Positions 42,861 to 50,607 are shown, numbered from the stretch's first letter. The stretch: DNA of 54,802 nucleotides from a virus (IMGVR_UViG_3300036766_002280:1-54802); one strand, 5' to 3'. The notes: generated by a model from the sequence alone, not told the origin. Translations and numbers: made by a program.

Positions 42861-42995
42861 GGGAGGGACTGATTGTCACTTCCACTTGGGCTGACAAAGG
42901 TCGGTGGCGTAACACTTAGACTTCAAATCAGCCGCCGGGTTACGACGGAAAGCGACTAAGTAGACTGTGGAGTTGACCACAATACGAAATCGCCT
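42861..42995 (+). ncRNA. Candidate structured RNA, type unknown
   Basis: This stretch has no coding frame but several exact pairings. GGAGGGAC (42862-42869) pairs with GTC-A-CTTCC (42875-42883). CGGTGGC (42902-42908) pairs with GCCGCCG (42931-42937). GTAAC (42909-42913) pairs with GTTAC (42939-42943), either as a pseudoknot or as an alternative stem. TGTGG (42966-42970) pairs with CCACA (42977-42981), enclosed by GCGA/TCGC. It is more GC-rich than its surroundings. It could be a leader/riboswitch-like element or a stand-alone RNA; no known class is recognised. Confidence 0.45.
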
Positions 42996-43028
42996 AGTTC
43001 ATTTTTATAAAATTAAAGGACGAGAAAA

Positions 43029-43052
43029 CCCCTGAGTTTTTAGCCTCAGGGG
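43029..43052 (+). promoter_or_regulatory. Perfect 8-bp hairpin related to leader elements A and B
   Basis: CCCCTGAG (43029-43036) pairs perfectly with CTCAGGGG (43045-43052) around TTTTTAGC. The core TGAGTTTTTAGCCTCA closely resembles the TGAGTCTTTAGCTCA core of the leaders at 26388 and 36558. No U-tract follows, so it is probably not an intrinsic terminator. It lies 60 bases before the small secreted-protein gene. Confidence 0.55.
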
Positions 43053-43112
43053 ATGAATCACCAAACGCAGAAGAATTAAAAACCTTTTTGGCGAAAACGA
43101 AAGAAGGTGGGT

Positions 43113-43481
43113 ATGAAAAACTTACTTTTAATATTTACTTTCTTGATTGTATTATTAGTCGAAGTTTCCTGTGGCCCGACTGTCCACGTGGGTGGGAGTG
43201 ATGCGTGGTACTTGTTGGTACCTCTCAGCACGGTGCCCATTGAACAGGCTGTCCAAATGCCTTTGGCTAAATGGGATCAATACAAATCCTCCTCGTCTTC
43301 TTCCGGGACTGGGTGTGAGTTTTATCTATCTTTTTTACAACAATATGCTAGAAGTCCTGTTGATTCAGACTTTTACTCAGACGAAAAACATTTTATAGAG
43401 GACCACCACGTCAGTACAGAGGCAATTAAATATGCTAGATGTGTCCCTATCCTAGACCCCAGATTAACTAGAGGAGAATAA
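43113..43481 (+). CDS. Small putative lipoprotein/secreted protein
   Basis: ATG at 43113 has GAAGGTGGG upstream; the GTG at 43107 lies within that site. The 122-residue product begins MKNLLLIFTFLIVLLVEVSC, a short signal sequence ending in cysteine. The residue at -3 is Glu, so the lipobox is non-standard. The remainder is small-residue-rich with KSSSSSSGTGCEF. In a phage this could be an outer spanin or a superinfection-exclusion protein; neither is shown. It is followed by a chain of coupled small genes. Confidence 0.55.
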   Translation: MKNLLLIFTFLIVLLVEVSCGPTVHVGGSDAWYLLVPLSTVPIEQAVQMPLAKWDQYKSSSSSSGTGCEFYLSFLQQYARSPVDSDFYSDEKHFIEDHHVSTEAIKYARCVPILDPRLTRGE

Positions 43482-43531
43482 TGAATTGTAATCAATGTGA
43501 TTTGAAGAAGTTGGAACATATGGCCGAATGA
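43481..43531 (+). CDS. 16-residue coupled micro-ORF
   Basis: ATG 43481 overlaps the previous stop by one base (TAATG), with GAGGAG at 43471-43476. The product is MNCNQCDLKKLEHMAE. Its stop overlaps the next ATG (ATGA, 43528-43531). The double coupling and CxxC content suggest it is translated, at least as a relay between neighbouring genes. Confidence 0.45.
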   Translation: MNCNQCDLKKLEHMAE

Positions 43532-43728
43532 AAATAATAACCAGAAAGCATTTAACAAGGGTAGTAACTCTGCATGATGTAGCTCGTTCTGTGGCAAAAA
43601 GTATGAATAAATATTTGGCAACTTTACCAGAAGAGGAAAGAAAAAATCGAATGGGGCATTTAGATAAAATTGTTGAAGAAGTGAAAAAGGAATGGAAAAT
43701 TGAAGACAGAAGAAAAACTTGGATTTAG
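43528..43728 (+). CDS. Small helical protein, unknown
   Basis: A 66-residue basic, helical protein (LHDVARSVAKSMNKYLATLP). It starts by ATGA overlap with the micro-ORF, so it is read by coupling. It overlaps the next gene by 29 bases. No family is recognised. Confidence 0.5.
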   Translation: MKIITRKHLTRVVTLHDVARSVAKSMNKYLATLPEEERKNRMGHLDKIVEEVKKEWKIEDRRKTWI

Positions 43729-44440
43729 GCAGCTTTCAGAAGAACGACGTAAGAAGATTATTGATAAGATCAAAAAGCTGTTATCTTTGTCTGATAAGGG
43801 TAAAAATACCAATGAATACGAAGCAGCGCTAGCGGCATCTAAGGCACAAGATCTTTTACTACGCTACAATCTTAATCTTACTGATATAGAATACAAGTCT
43901 GAAAAGTGTAAACAGACTTTCTTTGATATTGGAAGTAAAAACCCGGGTAAATGGGCCTCTTCTTTAGTTGTAATGGTGATGAGGCATTTTTATTGCGAAG
44001 TGCTTTACGCAGGCAAAGGGAAGTATATTATAGTTGGAGAAGAACTTGATGCTGAGGTAGCTAGTTTTACTTTTGATTATCTGCATGAAACAGTTACTAG
44101 ATTGGCTAAAGATTTTGCAGTGAAGCATAAGATATTGAGGGATGCCAGAACTATGAGGACTTCTTACAGTATCGGCGCAGTTACATCGATTGAAGAAACT
44201 TTGGTACGCTTAAAAAAAATTAATGAGTCAGTTGCTAGATTTGATGCTCGTATAGAGCATGGAGAAGAAAATGCTCTGGTAATTTTAGAAAATAAACTTG
44301 AGAATATAAAAGAACACATACAAGAAAATTTTCCAAATCTAAAGAAAAAACAAAATTATATTTCTGTAAATGATCAGTATGCTTATGAACAAGGCCGTGA
44401 AGATGGGCGATCTATTGCTATCCGCCAGGGCTTAAAATGA
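43700..44440 (+). CDS. DUF2786-containing protein
   Basis: A 246-residue protein with TTG start and AAAGG upstream. The N-terminus (KIIDKIKKLLSLSDKGKNTN; EYEAALAASKAQDLLLRYNL) is the DUF2786 signature, common in phages and often paired with this type of second domain (SLVVMVMRHFYCEVLYAGKG). The C-terminus is charged, with AYEQGREDGRSIAIRQG, a short repeat-like tail typical of the family. Function is unknown. Its stop overlaps the next ATG. Confidence 0.7.
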   Translation: MKTEEKLGFRQLSEERRKKIIDKIKKLLSLSDKGKNTNEYEAALAASKAQDLLLRYNLNLTDIEYKSEKCKQTFFDIGSKNPGKWASSLVVMVMRHFYCEVLYAGKGKYIIVGEELDAEVASFTFDYLHETVTRLAKDFAVKHKILRDARTMRTSYSIGAVTSIEETLVRLKKINESVARFDARIEHGEENALVILENKLENIKEHIQENFPNLKKKQNYISVNDQYAYEQGREDGRSIAIRQGLK

Positions 44441-44772
44441 ACGAACAGTTTAGGGCTAGAATTGAAGGTCTAAAACAGGATCTTAAAGAAGAGGATCCAA
44501 ACGCTTCGATCAATGCTGTATCGTTGAAAACTTTTGAATACTTTGTTACGGAACAAGATTTTGATGACTGGGCTGTTTCCTTAACCCCATACAATACCAT
44601 TGTCTGTTCTCTTCGTTTAGGAAACAGTCAATTCATATCTCTACATTTTTTAGACGATGGACAAATTTCTTTAATTATTCGAGCGACTTCGATGGTAGCA
44701 AATCTTGAGGCTATTATTGAATGGGTACTGAAAAATTTAGCTCGCGTAAATAAATGGATCAGAACAGGGTAA
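44437..44772 (+). CDS. Hypothetical 111-residue protein
   Basis: It is coupled to the DUF2786 gene by ATGA. Mixed alpha/beta pattern (TFEYFVTEQDFDDWAVSLTP; QFISLHFLDDGQISLIIRAT). It is not recognised. It is the last of five overlapping genes that start at 43113 and appear to be one translational unit. Confidence 0.5.
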   Translation: MNEQFRARIEGLKQDLKEEDPNASINAVSLKTFEYFVTEQDFDDWAVSLTPYNTIVCSLRLGNSQFISLHFLDDGQISLIIRATSMVANLEAIIEWVLKNLARVNKWIRTG

Positions 44773-44808
44773 ACTCGTAGTATAATAATAACAACAAAGG
44801 AGGGAAGA

Positions 44809-45057
44809 ATGGAAACGGAAGCAAAAGTAAAGAACGAGATGGCTATCATGGGCATCGAAGGGGATCTCAAGCACATGTGGGATCCAGATAATAAAGAAGA
44901 GACTGAACATGCACGTAAAACCTTTGATGACTTCGTTACCAAGAAGCATTATCTTGCTTATACAGTAGATAGAAAAGGTAATGCTGGGGAACAGATGAGA
45001 AAGTTTGATCCTCAGGCAGAGAAGATGGTTTTAGTTCCGCAGATGGCAGGAGGGTGA
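44809..45057 (+). CDS. Small conserved-type phage protein
   Basis: It is preceded by AAAGGAGG; a TATAAT at 44781-44786 lies upstream but without a good -35. The 82-residue protein ends KFDPQAEKMVLVPQMAGG, a pattern seen at the end of many small phage proteins. It contains FDDFVTKKHYLAYTVDRKG. Function is unknown. Confidence 0.6.
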   Translation: METEAKVKNEMAIMGIEGDLKHMWDPDNKEETEHARKTFDDFVTKKHYLAYTVDRKGNAGEQMRKFDPQAEKMVLVPQMAGG

Positions 45058-45058
45058 T

Positions 45059-45823
45059 ATGTCTGGACCATATTATTCAACTTGCGATGTTGGCACAATT
45101 GCGAATGTAACTGCGTGGACAAATTGGGTTGCTACTGCTAATGTGACAACTCGTGCTTCCACTTGGGCAAACTGGACTTCTGGAACTTCTGGAACTTCTG
45201 GAACTGCCACCTCTCTTTCAGCAATAACGAGTAATATGTTCTTCTATCCAATTCCATCAGATGTTAATGAGTGGGGTGGGGCGGAAGTTCTTCAGCCGCC
45301 GATGCATTTTCAAACGGCAGATCTTACTGAAGAACAAGTTGTTGATCAGACAAAGGACTGGAATGTCCAACGTGAAGCAATTGTTCAACGTAGAGAAGCT
45401 TCTCGACGACAGGAAGAAGAACGACAGGCAACACTTGCCGCTTTGGAAGCAGAGGAAAAGAAGAAACGTGTTGAAGCAGAAGATCGTGCAATGAAGCTTT
45501 TACTCTCCAATCTGACAGTATCTCAGTTGAAGAACTTCAATGGGAACAAATGTATCGCTATCGATGGAAAATCTGGAGACCGGTATAGAATTAAATTCGG
45601 ACGATCTGGAAATATTGATGCGTTTAACAAGAATGGTAAGTTTAAATATCGGTTGTGTGTTCATCCTACGATGCAAGTTCCTGATGCTGATACAGTTTTA
45701 GCTCAGAAACTTATGCTTGAAACTGATGAAGAGATGCTTCTTCGTCTTGCAAATAAAACGAATCCTGATGTGGCAGATTGGAATCCTGATGTGGCAGATT
45801 GGAATCCTCCAAATCAGGTGTAG
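45059..45823 (+). CDS. Hypothetical phage protein with coiled coil and C-terminal repeat
   Basis: A 254-residue protein starting inside the AGGAGGGTGAT ribosome site region. The N-terminus is Thr/Trp/Ser-rich, with TSGTSGTSGT coded by tandem DNA repeats. A charged coiled coil spans about 105-150 (REASRRQEEERQATLAALEA). A compact beta domain follows (RYRIKFGRSGNIDAFNKNGK), a pattern seen in other large-phage hypotheticals. The C-terminus duplicates NPDVADW. Confidence 0.6.
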   Translation: MSGPYYSTCDVGTIANVTAWTNWVATANVTTRASTWANWTSGTSGTSGTATSLSAITSNMFFYPIPSDVNEWGGAEVLQPPMHFQTADLTEEQVVDQTKDWNVQREAIVQRREASRRQEEERQATLAALEAEEKKKRVEAEDRAMKLLLSNLTVSQLKNFNGNKCIAIDGKSGDRYRIKFGRSGNIDAFNKNGKFKYRLCVHPTMQVPDADTVLAQKLMLETDEEMLLRLANKTNPDVADWNPDVADWNPPNQV

Positions 45824-45838
45824 GAATTCTTAGTTAGG

Positions 45839-45947
45839 TTATTCGATACTGCTTCGAATAATGGGGCTAAGATAAATGTAGGGCCATGTTTCTGACGGGG
45901 TTGCACCTACCGTAAGTTGCTAAGAATGATCTGGTAAGGCTGATCAT
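45839..45947 (+). other. Unexplained structured non-coding stretch before tRNA-Asn
   Basis: Between 45824 and 46027 there is no coding frame. TTATTCGA (45839-45846) pairs with TCGAATAA (45854-45861) around a 7-base loop. ATGATC (45926-45931) pairs with GATCAT (45942-45947). The region may be a small RNA or a tRNA-cluster leader. I do not see tRNA T-arm sequences in it. Confidence 0.4.
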
Positions 45948-46027
45948 CGTATTGGATCTTTCATGAGATGTAAGCAGGGTCTCTAGCTTAGTAGATTACG
46001 ATCCCCCGTATAAATTTGTATGGTTCT

Positions 46028-46100
46028 TCCGCAGTAGCTCAGCTGGTAGAGTAGGTCACTGTTAATGACACGGTCGGCGGTTCGAACCCGTCCTGCGGAG
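46028..46100 (+). tRNA. tRNA-Asn (anticodon GTT)
   Basis: A 73-base cloverleaf. Acceptor TCCGCAG pairs with CTGCGGA. The D arm is GCTC/GAGT. The anticodon stem GGTCA/TGACA has one end mismatch, with loop CTGTTAA giving GTT. The T arm is GGCGG/CCGTC with loop TTCGAAC, and G is the discriminator. CCA is not encoded. The loop keeps U33-G34-U35, the site used by tRNA-guanine transglycosylase. Confidence 0.9.
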
Positions 46101-46125
46101 TTCGCAAAAGGAACTAGGAACTAGG

Positions 46126-46338
46126 ATGATAGATATTATAGTTTCTTTAATAAAACCAAAGTTATTCAAAAACGGTGCTCTTCAAGCAATAGCCTTATGT
46201 TTGGAGGTACCTAGATCAGAGAATGTCATAAGACTTAGACGTTGGGGTATGGACGAATTAAAAGCTGCAAGAATATTAGCTCAAGAAATACAATTTGTTG
46301 ATGAACAATTAGAAGATAAAGGAGTAGAAGTAGAATGA
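46126..46338 (+). CDS. Small hypothetical protein
   Basis: A 70-residue protein 25 bases after the tRNA, preceded by AACTAGGA. It is helical, with FKNGALQAIALCLEVPRSEN and an acidic end. It is coupled to the next gene by ATGA. No family is recognised. Confidence 0.5.
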   Translation: MIDIIVSLIKPKLFKNGALQAIALCLEVPRSENVIRLRRWGMDELKAARILAQEIQFVDEQLEDKGVEVE

Positions 46339-46529
46339 CTAAAGAACAACAACTAATGATTACGGAGTTGCTAGAGCACCGCGACGAGCTTAATGAATGG
46401 GAGCAGGGGTTTGTTGATAGCATCAAGAATTGGAATAACCTGTCGATTGCTCAGGTTGAGTCACTTGAGAAAACTTACGAGCGAGTATTCGTCGGAAATG
46501 ATGAGGAAAGCGAAGAAATGGAATTTTAA
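46335..46529 (+). CDS. Small acidic helical protein
   Basis: A 64-residue protein with the pattern EWEQGFVDSIKNWNNLSIAQ followed by VESLEKTYERV. This short helical module occurs in many phage proteins of unknown role. It ends in an acidic tail (DEESEEMEF). It is translationally coupled to its neighbour. Confidence 0.55.
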   Translation: MTKEQQLMITELLEHRDELNEWEQGFVDSIKNWNNLSIAQVESLEKTYERVFVGNDEESEEMEF

Positions 46530-46536
46530 ATAATCC

Positions 46537-46565
46537 TTGATTTTTGATTCCAATTATATTATAAT
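46537..46565 (+). promoter_or_regulatory. Early-type promoter, copy 3 (ligase)
   Basis: TTGATT (46537-46542) and TATAAT (46560-46565) have 17-base spacing. The -10 lies in the perfect palindrome TATATTATAATATA. It drives the DNA ligase gene at 46595. Confidence 0.75.
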
Positions 46566-46594
46566 ATAATTATAAATTAATTGGGAGATATAAA

Positions 46595-48451
46595 ATGGAA
46601 TTAACTAATTTACAAAAACTTAGGGCTAAAATTATAGCAGCAAATAAAGCCTATCGCTTTGGTCATCCTATTATATCAGATTACGAATTCGATAACCTTA
46701 TGGACGATCTTGCAGAACAGGATCCACACGATGATCTTATTTTTCAAGTTGGTTTCGTTAACGAAAAAGATAGTCGTAAAGAAAAGCTTCCGATCGAGAT
46801 GGCATCGATGAACAAAGTCAAAACTGTCGAAGAGCTCAATAAATGGATGGAGTTGAAGGGCATTCCTGTCAATACCAAATTGATTCTTACACCGAAGTAC
46901 GACGGTGCTTCTTTTTGTGTAGTAGAAGAAAAACAAATGGCATACACAAGAGGAAATGGTTATATCGGACAAAGAAGTGATGCTCATTTAAAAGTTTTGA
47001 ATGGTGGAAAACTTCCCGTAAGTTTTTACAAGGGTCTGATCACTGTAGGGGAAGTTATTCTTCCAACAAACAAGTGGTCGAACTGGTCAGAGGACTATGC
47101 AAATCCACGCAATATGGCGGCAGGGCAGTTAAATTCTGATGAACCTGGCCAGGAGTTAGAAGATTGTGTTTATATTCGGTACGGAACCAACCTCGAGCAT
47201 CTCGATAAGATTTCTCAGTTAGAACATTGCAATTCTATGAACTTTATAAAAGTTCCTTACCTTGCTACTACGATCCAGATTATCACAGAAGATTCCTTAA
47301 AACAGCTTTTTGAAAACTGGAGAAAAGATTTTGATATCGATGGTATCATTGTCGAGGTAAACGATCCAGAATTAAGAAAATCTTTAGGTCGGGAAAGATC
47401 TGGAAATCCTGCGTACGCAAGAGCTTATAAAGGAAATTTCGAAGAGGTCAAGAACACAACTGTTTTAAAGGTTGAGTGGAATGTTTCTAAGCAAGGATAT
47501 CTTAAGCCTTTAGCCCATGTGGAATTGGTTAATCTCGATGGGGCCAACGTCCAACGGGTTACTCTGTTTAATGCTAAGTTTGTTCAAGACATGGGAATAG
47601 GGGTGGGAGCAGTTCTCAAAATCAAGCGCAGTGGACAGGTTATTCCTTTTGTTATTAGCGTGATCAGCCACGGTCCTAGTACTAATTACGATATGCCTTT
47701 TACCTGCCCTTCATGTGGGAGCGACGTAAAAGGGAATGAGAATGGAGTCGAACTGGTTTGTTTCAATGATGATTGTGGAGCCAGGAGGGTAAACAAGATT
47801 ATTTCTTTCTTTGCTATTCTTGGAGTGGAAAATGCAGGTGAAGGAGTTTTCACAGCTCTTTATAATGCTGGTTACAATACAGTAGAAAGAATTCTATCGA
47901 TGAAGAAAACTCATTTTATGGGCTTGGAAGGGTTTGGTGAACGCAAGGCTGACATAGTTTTTAAGGCCATCCAAGAAAAAATGAAAGACGTAAGTTTAAG
48001 TAAGCTTCAGCATGCATCCGGAATATTTAAGATTCTTGGATCTAAGAAGCTCGTGTTGTTGGAAGACTTTTATGAGAAAAATCCAACAGTTGAGGACATT
48101 CTGAAGGTTGGAGGATTCGCCGAGAAGTCAGCCGCAGATTATCTTCAAGGAATGCCGAAGTTTAAAGCGTTTATAGAAAATCTTCCAATTACTATTAAGA
48201 AGGAGGTTAAAGTGGATCTTAGAACAAACAAATACGAAGGTATGGTTGTAGTCTTTACTGGTTTTAGAAGTAAGGAAGCCGAACAGATAATTGTTGAGAA
48301 TGGTGGCAAGATCGGCAGCTCAGTTTCAAAGGCAACAACGCATTTAGTGATAAAAGAAAAAGGATCTGGGTCAGCAAAGGAACAGAAAGCTATCGACCTT
48401 GGAATTAAGATTTGGAACGCCGAAGAGTTTAAAGATTTCTTATCTAAATAA
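46595..48451 (+). CDS. ligA: NAD-dependent DNA ligase
   Basis: A 618-residue protein preceded by TTGGGAG. It has an N-terminal NAD-binding domain (FGHPIISDYEFDNLMDDL), the adenylation motif KYDGAS with catalytic Lys101, and the nucleotidyltransferase motif DGIIVEVND. An OB fold and a four-Cys zinc finger follow (C371, C374, C389, C394). After these come helix-hairpin-helix repeats (FMGLEGFGERKADIVFKAIQ) and a C-terminal BRCT domain (about 535-618; VVVFTGFRSKEAEQIIVENG). It seals nicks using NAD+. It is somewhat shorter than bacterial LigA (about 670) but has all domains. Confidence 0.95.
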   Translation: MELTNLQKLRAKIIAANKAYRFGHPIISDYEFDNLMDDLAEQDPHDDLIFQVGFVNEKDSRKEKLPIEMASMNKVKTVEELNKWMELKGIPVNTKLILTPKYDGASFCVVEEKQMAYTRGNGYIGQRSDAHLKVLNGGKLPVSFYKGLITVGEVILPTNKWSNWSEDYANPRNMAAGQLNSDEPGQELEDCVYIRYGTNLEHLDKISQLEHCNSMNFIKVPYLATTIQIITEDSLKQLFENWRKDFDIDGIIVEVNDPELRKSLGRERSGNPAYARAYKGNFEEVKNTTVLKVEWNVSKQGYLKPLAHVELVNLDGANVQRVTLFNAKFVQDMGIGVGAVLKIKRSGQVIPFVISVISHGPSTNYDMPFTCPSCGSDVKGNENGVELVCFNDDCGARRVNKIISFFAILGVENAGEGVFTALYNAGYNTVERILSMKKTHFMGLEGFGERKADIVFKAIQEKMKDVSLSKLQHASGIFKILGSKKLVLLEDFYEKNPTVEDILKVGGFAEKSAADYLQGMPKFKAFIENLPITIKKEVKVDLRTNKYEGMVVVFTGFRSKEAEQIIVENGGKIGSSVSKATTHLVIKEKGSGSAKEQKAIDLGIKIWNAEEFKDFLSK

Positions 48452-48467
48452 AAAGGAAGGAAAACAA

Positions 48468-48644
48468 ATGGACAATGACAATGGTTATTTTTGTACAAGG
48501 TGCAAGGAAGTAACAACCAAAGGAGTTTCAGCAACAGTACAACCATCCGAATGTGGTCCTATTACTTTTTTGGTTTGTCCACGTTGTAAAGACGAAATGC
48601 GTTTAGCAGGAGAGTTAATAGCAGACATCATCGTAAGAAAATAA
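48468..48644 (+). CDS. Small zinc-ribbon protein
   Basis: ATG at 48468 has GGAAGG upstream; the start at 48399 lies in the ligase. The 58-residue product has CTRCKEV and CPRCKDE, a two-knuckle zinc ribbon, plus an extra Cys. It probably binds zinc; the function is unknown. Confidence 0.65.
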   Translation: MDNDNGYFCTRCKEVTTKGVSATVQPSECGPITFLVCPRCKDEMRLAGELIADIIVRK

Positions 48645-48661
48645 TACCCCACTAAAATTTT

Positions 48662-48690
48662 TTGTAATTCTTTCCAAACTACGGTATATA
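48662..48690 (+). promoter_or_regulatory. Putative promoter
   Basis: TTGTAA (48662-48667) and TATATA (48685-48690) are 17 bases apart. The downstream AAGGAG (48715-48720) and ATG 48730 are well placed. It lacks the palindrome of the four early-type promoters. Confidence 0.45.
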
Positions 48691-48729
48691 TCTTTGTAGA
48701 TGTTAATCATCAAACAAGGAGTGTATCGT

Positions 48730-49710
48730 ATGTTTCTAGACCAGCAAATCCCAGTAAGTAAACTCGTACAAGTCATTCCTAAGCTAGGTAATACTGGAAT
48801 GAATTCTATTGCCTATCATCTTCAGCTTCCAAACAAAGTAGTTTCTTCTTTATCGGAACAAGATCTTTTATCCGTTGTTCTGTCCGAGATCGAAAAAAGA
48901 AAACCAAATGAAGTATGTCTATTTCGTACCTTCAACGACCATCCAGTCGGCATTCCAAGAGGTTTATCGGCCACAGATTTAAATAAGGTGTTGGAACGAT
49001 TTGGAAGTCTAGTCACCATGGATGCCCCTTACACTTTATTTTCCTACCATAGAAAAATTGATCAGGAATTTGAACTGTTAAAAAATGATGCCTTTAAAAT
49101 GAACTACAGTGCTGTTATAAGCACCTTGACATCAAAAGTGGATCAACGAGCAGAATTATTACGCATGTTTTGTACCAATAGATCTATGATTCCAGTTCGT
49201 GGATTTACCAGAAGATGCAGCCTTGCCACTTTTGATTCTTCTTTCGCTATTTTTAATGAAAAACGAAATGATTTAATTGAGAAGGTCAAGAACGTGTTGA
49301 ACGTTGCTTTAAGTAAGAAAGCAGATGTTACGGATCTTCGAATTGTATCTAACATTGCAGGAAAGTTAGATAACGCAGAACTTAAAAGTTATACGAAACA
49401 AAAACTTACAGACGTGATCAATAAGTATGAAATTCCCATTACTAAAAAGAATGATGGTGGTAGCTCATTTAATCTGTTTTTACTTCCTCTCTCGTGGCAG
49501 AAAACAGCATTGCTGGACGATTCTGTTTATGATGTATGGAATTCTACTACTTCTGAGATCTCAAAATTTGAGACACTAAAAAATCAAACTCCAGAAGTAT
49601 TATTGGAATCTCATATTAAGGCTTCTAAATTAATTGAGTTCAAAACATCGGAGATACTAACGGCAAAGAAAAGAAACTCAACAATCACAGGTGTTGCCGT
49701 ACAGAAATAA
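48730..49710 (+). CDS. Hypothetical 326-residue protein
   Basis: ATG at 48730 follows AAGGAG by 8 bases; the ATG at 48700 has no ribosome site. The protein has helical segments (QDLLSVVLSEIEKRKPNEVC; NDLIEKVKNVLNVALSKKAD), LFRTFNDHPVGIPRGLSATD and no recognised motif. It is one of the longest unassigned genes in the metabolic block, with its own probable promoter. Confidence 0.55.
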   Translation: MFLDQQIPVSKLVQVIPKLGNTGMNSIAYHLQLPNKVVSSLSEQDLLSVVLSEIEKRKPNEVCLFRTFNDHPVGIPRGLSATDLNKVLERFGSLVTMDAPYTLFSYHRKIDQEFELLKNDAFKMNYSAVISTLTSKVDQRAELLRMFCTNRSMIPVRGFTRRCSLATFDSSFAIFNEKRNDLIEKVKNVLNVALSKKADVTDLRIVSNIAGKLDNAELKSYTKQKLTDVINKYEIPITKKNDGGSSFNLFLLPLSWQKTALLDDSVYDVWNSTTSEISKFETLKNQTPEVLLESHIKASKLIEFKTSEILTAKKRNSTITGVAVQK

Positions 49711-49717
49711 ATAACGA

Positions 49718-49888
49718 ATGAATGACTTAGAAAAACAAAAAATTTTGATACAGTGGGCTACTAAAAGTTACTTCGTCTGTGATAAATGTTTTAACATAGT
49801 AGCAAAGTGGGACTGCGAAATTTTCAACGGGCAAGATCTTTGTGGCTCTTGTTTTTACAAACAAAGAGAAACGAATACCGAACATTGA
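49718..49888 (+). CDS. 56-residue zinc-ribbon-like protein
   Basis: An open frame from ATG 49718 to TGA 49888. The product has VCDKCFN, DCE and DLCGSCFY, giving C-x2-C, C, C-x2-C like a zinc ribbon. There is no clear ribosome site, but the previous stop lies only 8 bases upstream, so reinitiation is possible. The HNH-type paralogue is inserted just behind. Confidence 0.45.
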   Translation: MNDLEKQKILIQWATKSYFVCDKCFNIVAKWDCEIFNGQDLCGSCFYKQRETNTEH

Positions 49889-49962
49889 AACCCTAGAAAA
49901 GATTCAGATCAAAATATTTGATTTTTGAAAATTGTAAAGGTAAAAATCAGTATATAACGATT

Positions 49963-50607
49963 ATGGGCAAATTCATAGACATGATAGGACATGTTTTTGA
50001 TAGATTAACTGTATTGTCCTTCAGTCATTATGATAAATGGGGAAATGCCTGCTGGCTGTGTCGCTGTCTCTGCGGCACAGAAGTCATTGTCGCAGGGCAC
50101 AGTCTTCGAGATGGAGATACTAGATCTTGTGGTTGTTTGCGTAGAGAACTTCGTACAACCCATGGATTATCATCGCATCCACTTTATAATGTTTGGGGGA
50201 TGATGAATGATCGTTGTAATAATTCTAATCATGATGAATACCACAACTATGGTGGCCGAGCTGTTCCGATCGCTGTCTGCGATCGATGGCATCGTGACAA
50301 CATCGATGGACTGCAAAACTTCATTACGGACATGTACGATACATACAAAGTAGGCCTGACTATTGAACGAACAGAAAACAACTCAGACTATTGTAAATCA
50401 AACTGCACCTGGGCCACCATGAAAGAACAATCTAATAATACAAGAAGTACAAGATTTATTGCCTACCAAGGCAGAGAAATAACTTTAACTCAGTTGATAG
50501 ACATAACAGGTACGACAATTCCCAGACAGATTTTGTATGATAGATTCTTTGTACGAAAATGGCCTATCGAGAAAGCATTGACAACTCCAGTTAGGAAAAG
50601 GATTTGA
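49963..50607 (+). CDS. HNH/zinc-finger homing-endonuclease-like protein, paralogue 2
   Basis: A 214-residue protein. ATG 49963 aligns with the start of the paralogue at 40437. It shares the zinc-finger module (WLCRCLCGTEV, SCGCLRRE), YHNYGGRAVPIAVCDRWHRD, LTIERTENNSDY and NCTWATMKEQ. The helix-turn-helix-like end (TLTQLIDITGTTIPRQILYD) is also shared. No ribosome site lies near the ATG. A TATATA (49951-49956) ends 6 bases before it, as in the other predicted leaderless nuclease genes, but no well-spaced -35 is visible. Confidence 0.75.
   Translation: MGKFIDMIGHVFDRLTVLSFSHYDKWGNACWLCRCLCGTEVIVAGHSLRDGDTRSCGCLRRELRTTHGLSSHPLYNVWGMMNDRCNNSNHDEYHNYGGRAVPIAVCDRWHRDNIDGLQNFITDMYDTYKVGLTIERTENNSDYCKSNCTWATMKEQSNNTRSTRFIAYQGREITLTQLIDITGTTIPRQILYDRFFVRKWPIEKALTTPVRKRI

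Noticed and set aside
42905-42960. tRNA-like fold with a TCA anticodon in the non-coding stretch
   Set aside because: The anticodon stem and T-arm do not pair properly and there is no acceptor stem.
43029-43060. Intrinsic terminator
   Set aside because: The stem is perfect but is followed by ATGAATCACC, with no U-tract.
43171-43398. Overlapping frame inside the small lipoprotein gene as a nested Rz1-type spanin
   Set aside because: No signal peptide or lipobox in the nested frame; looks like a shadow ORF.
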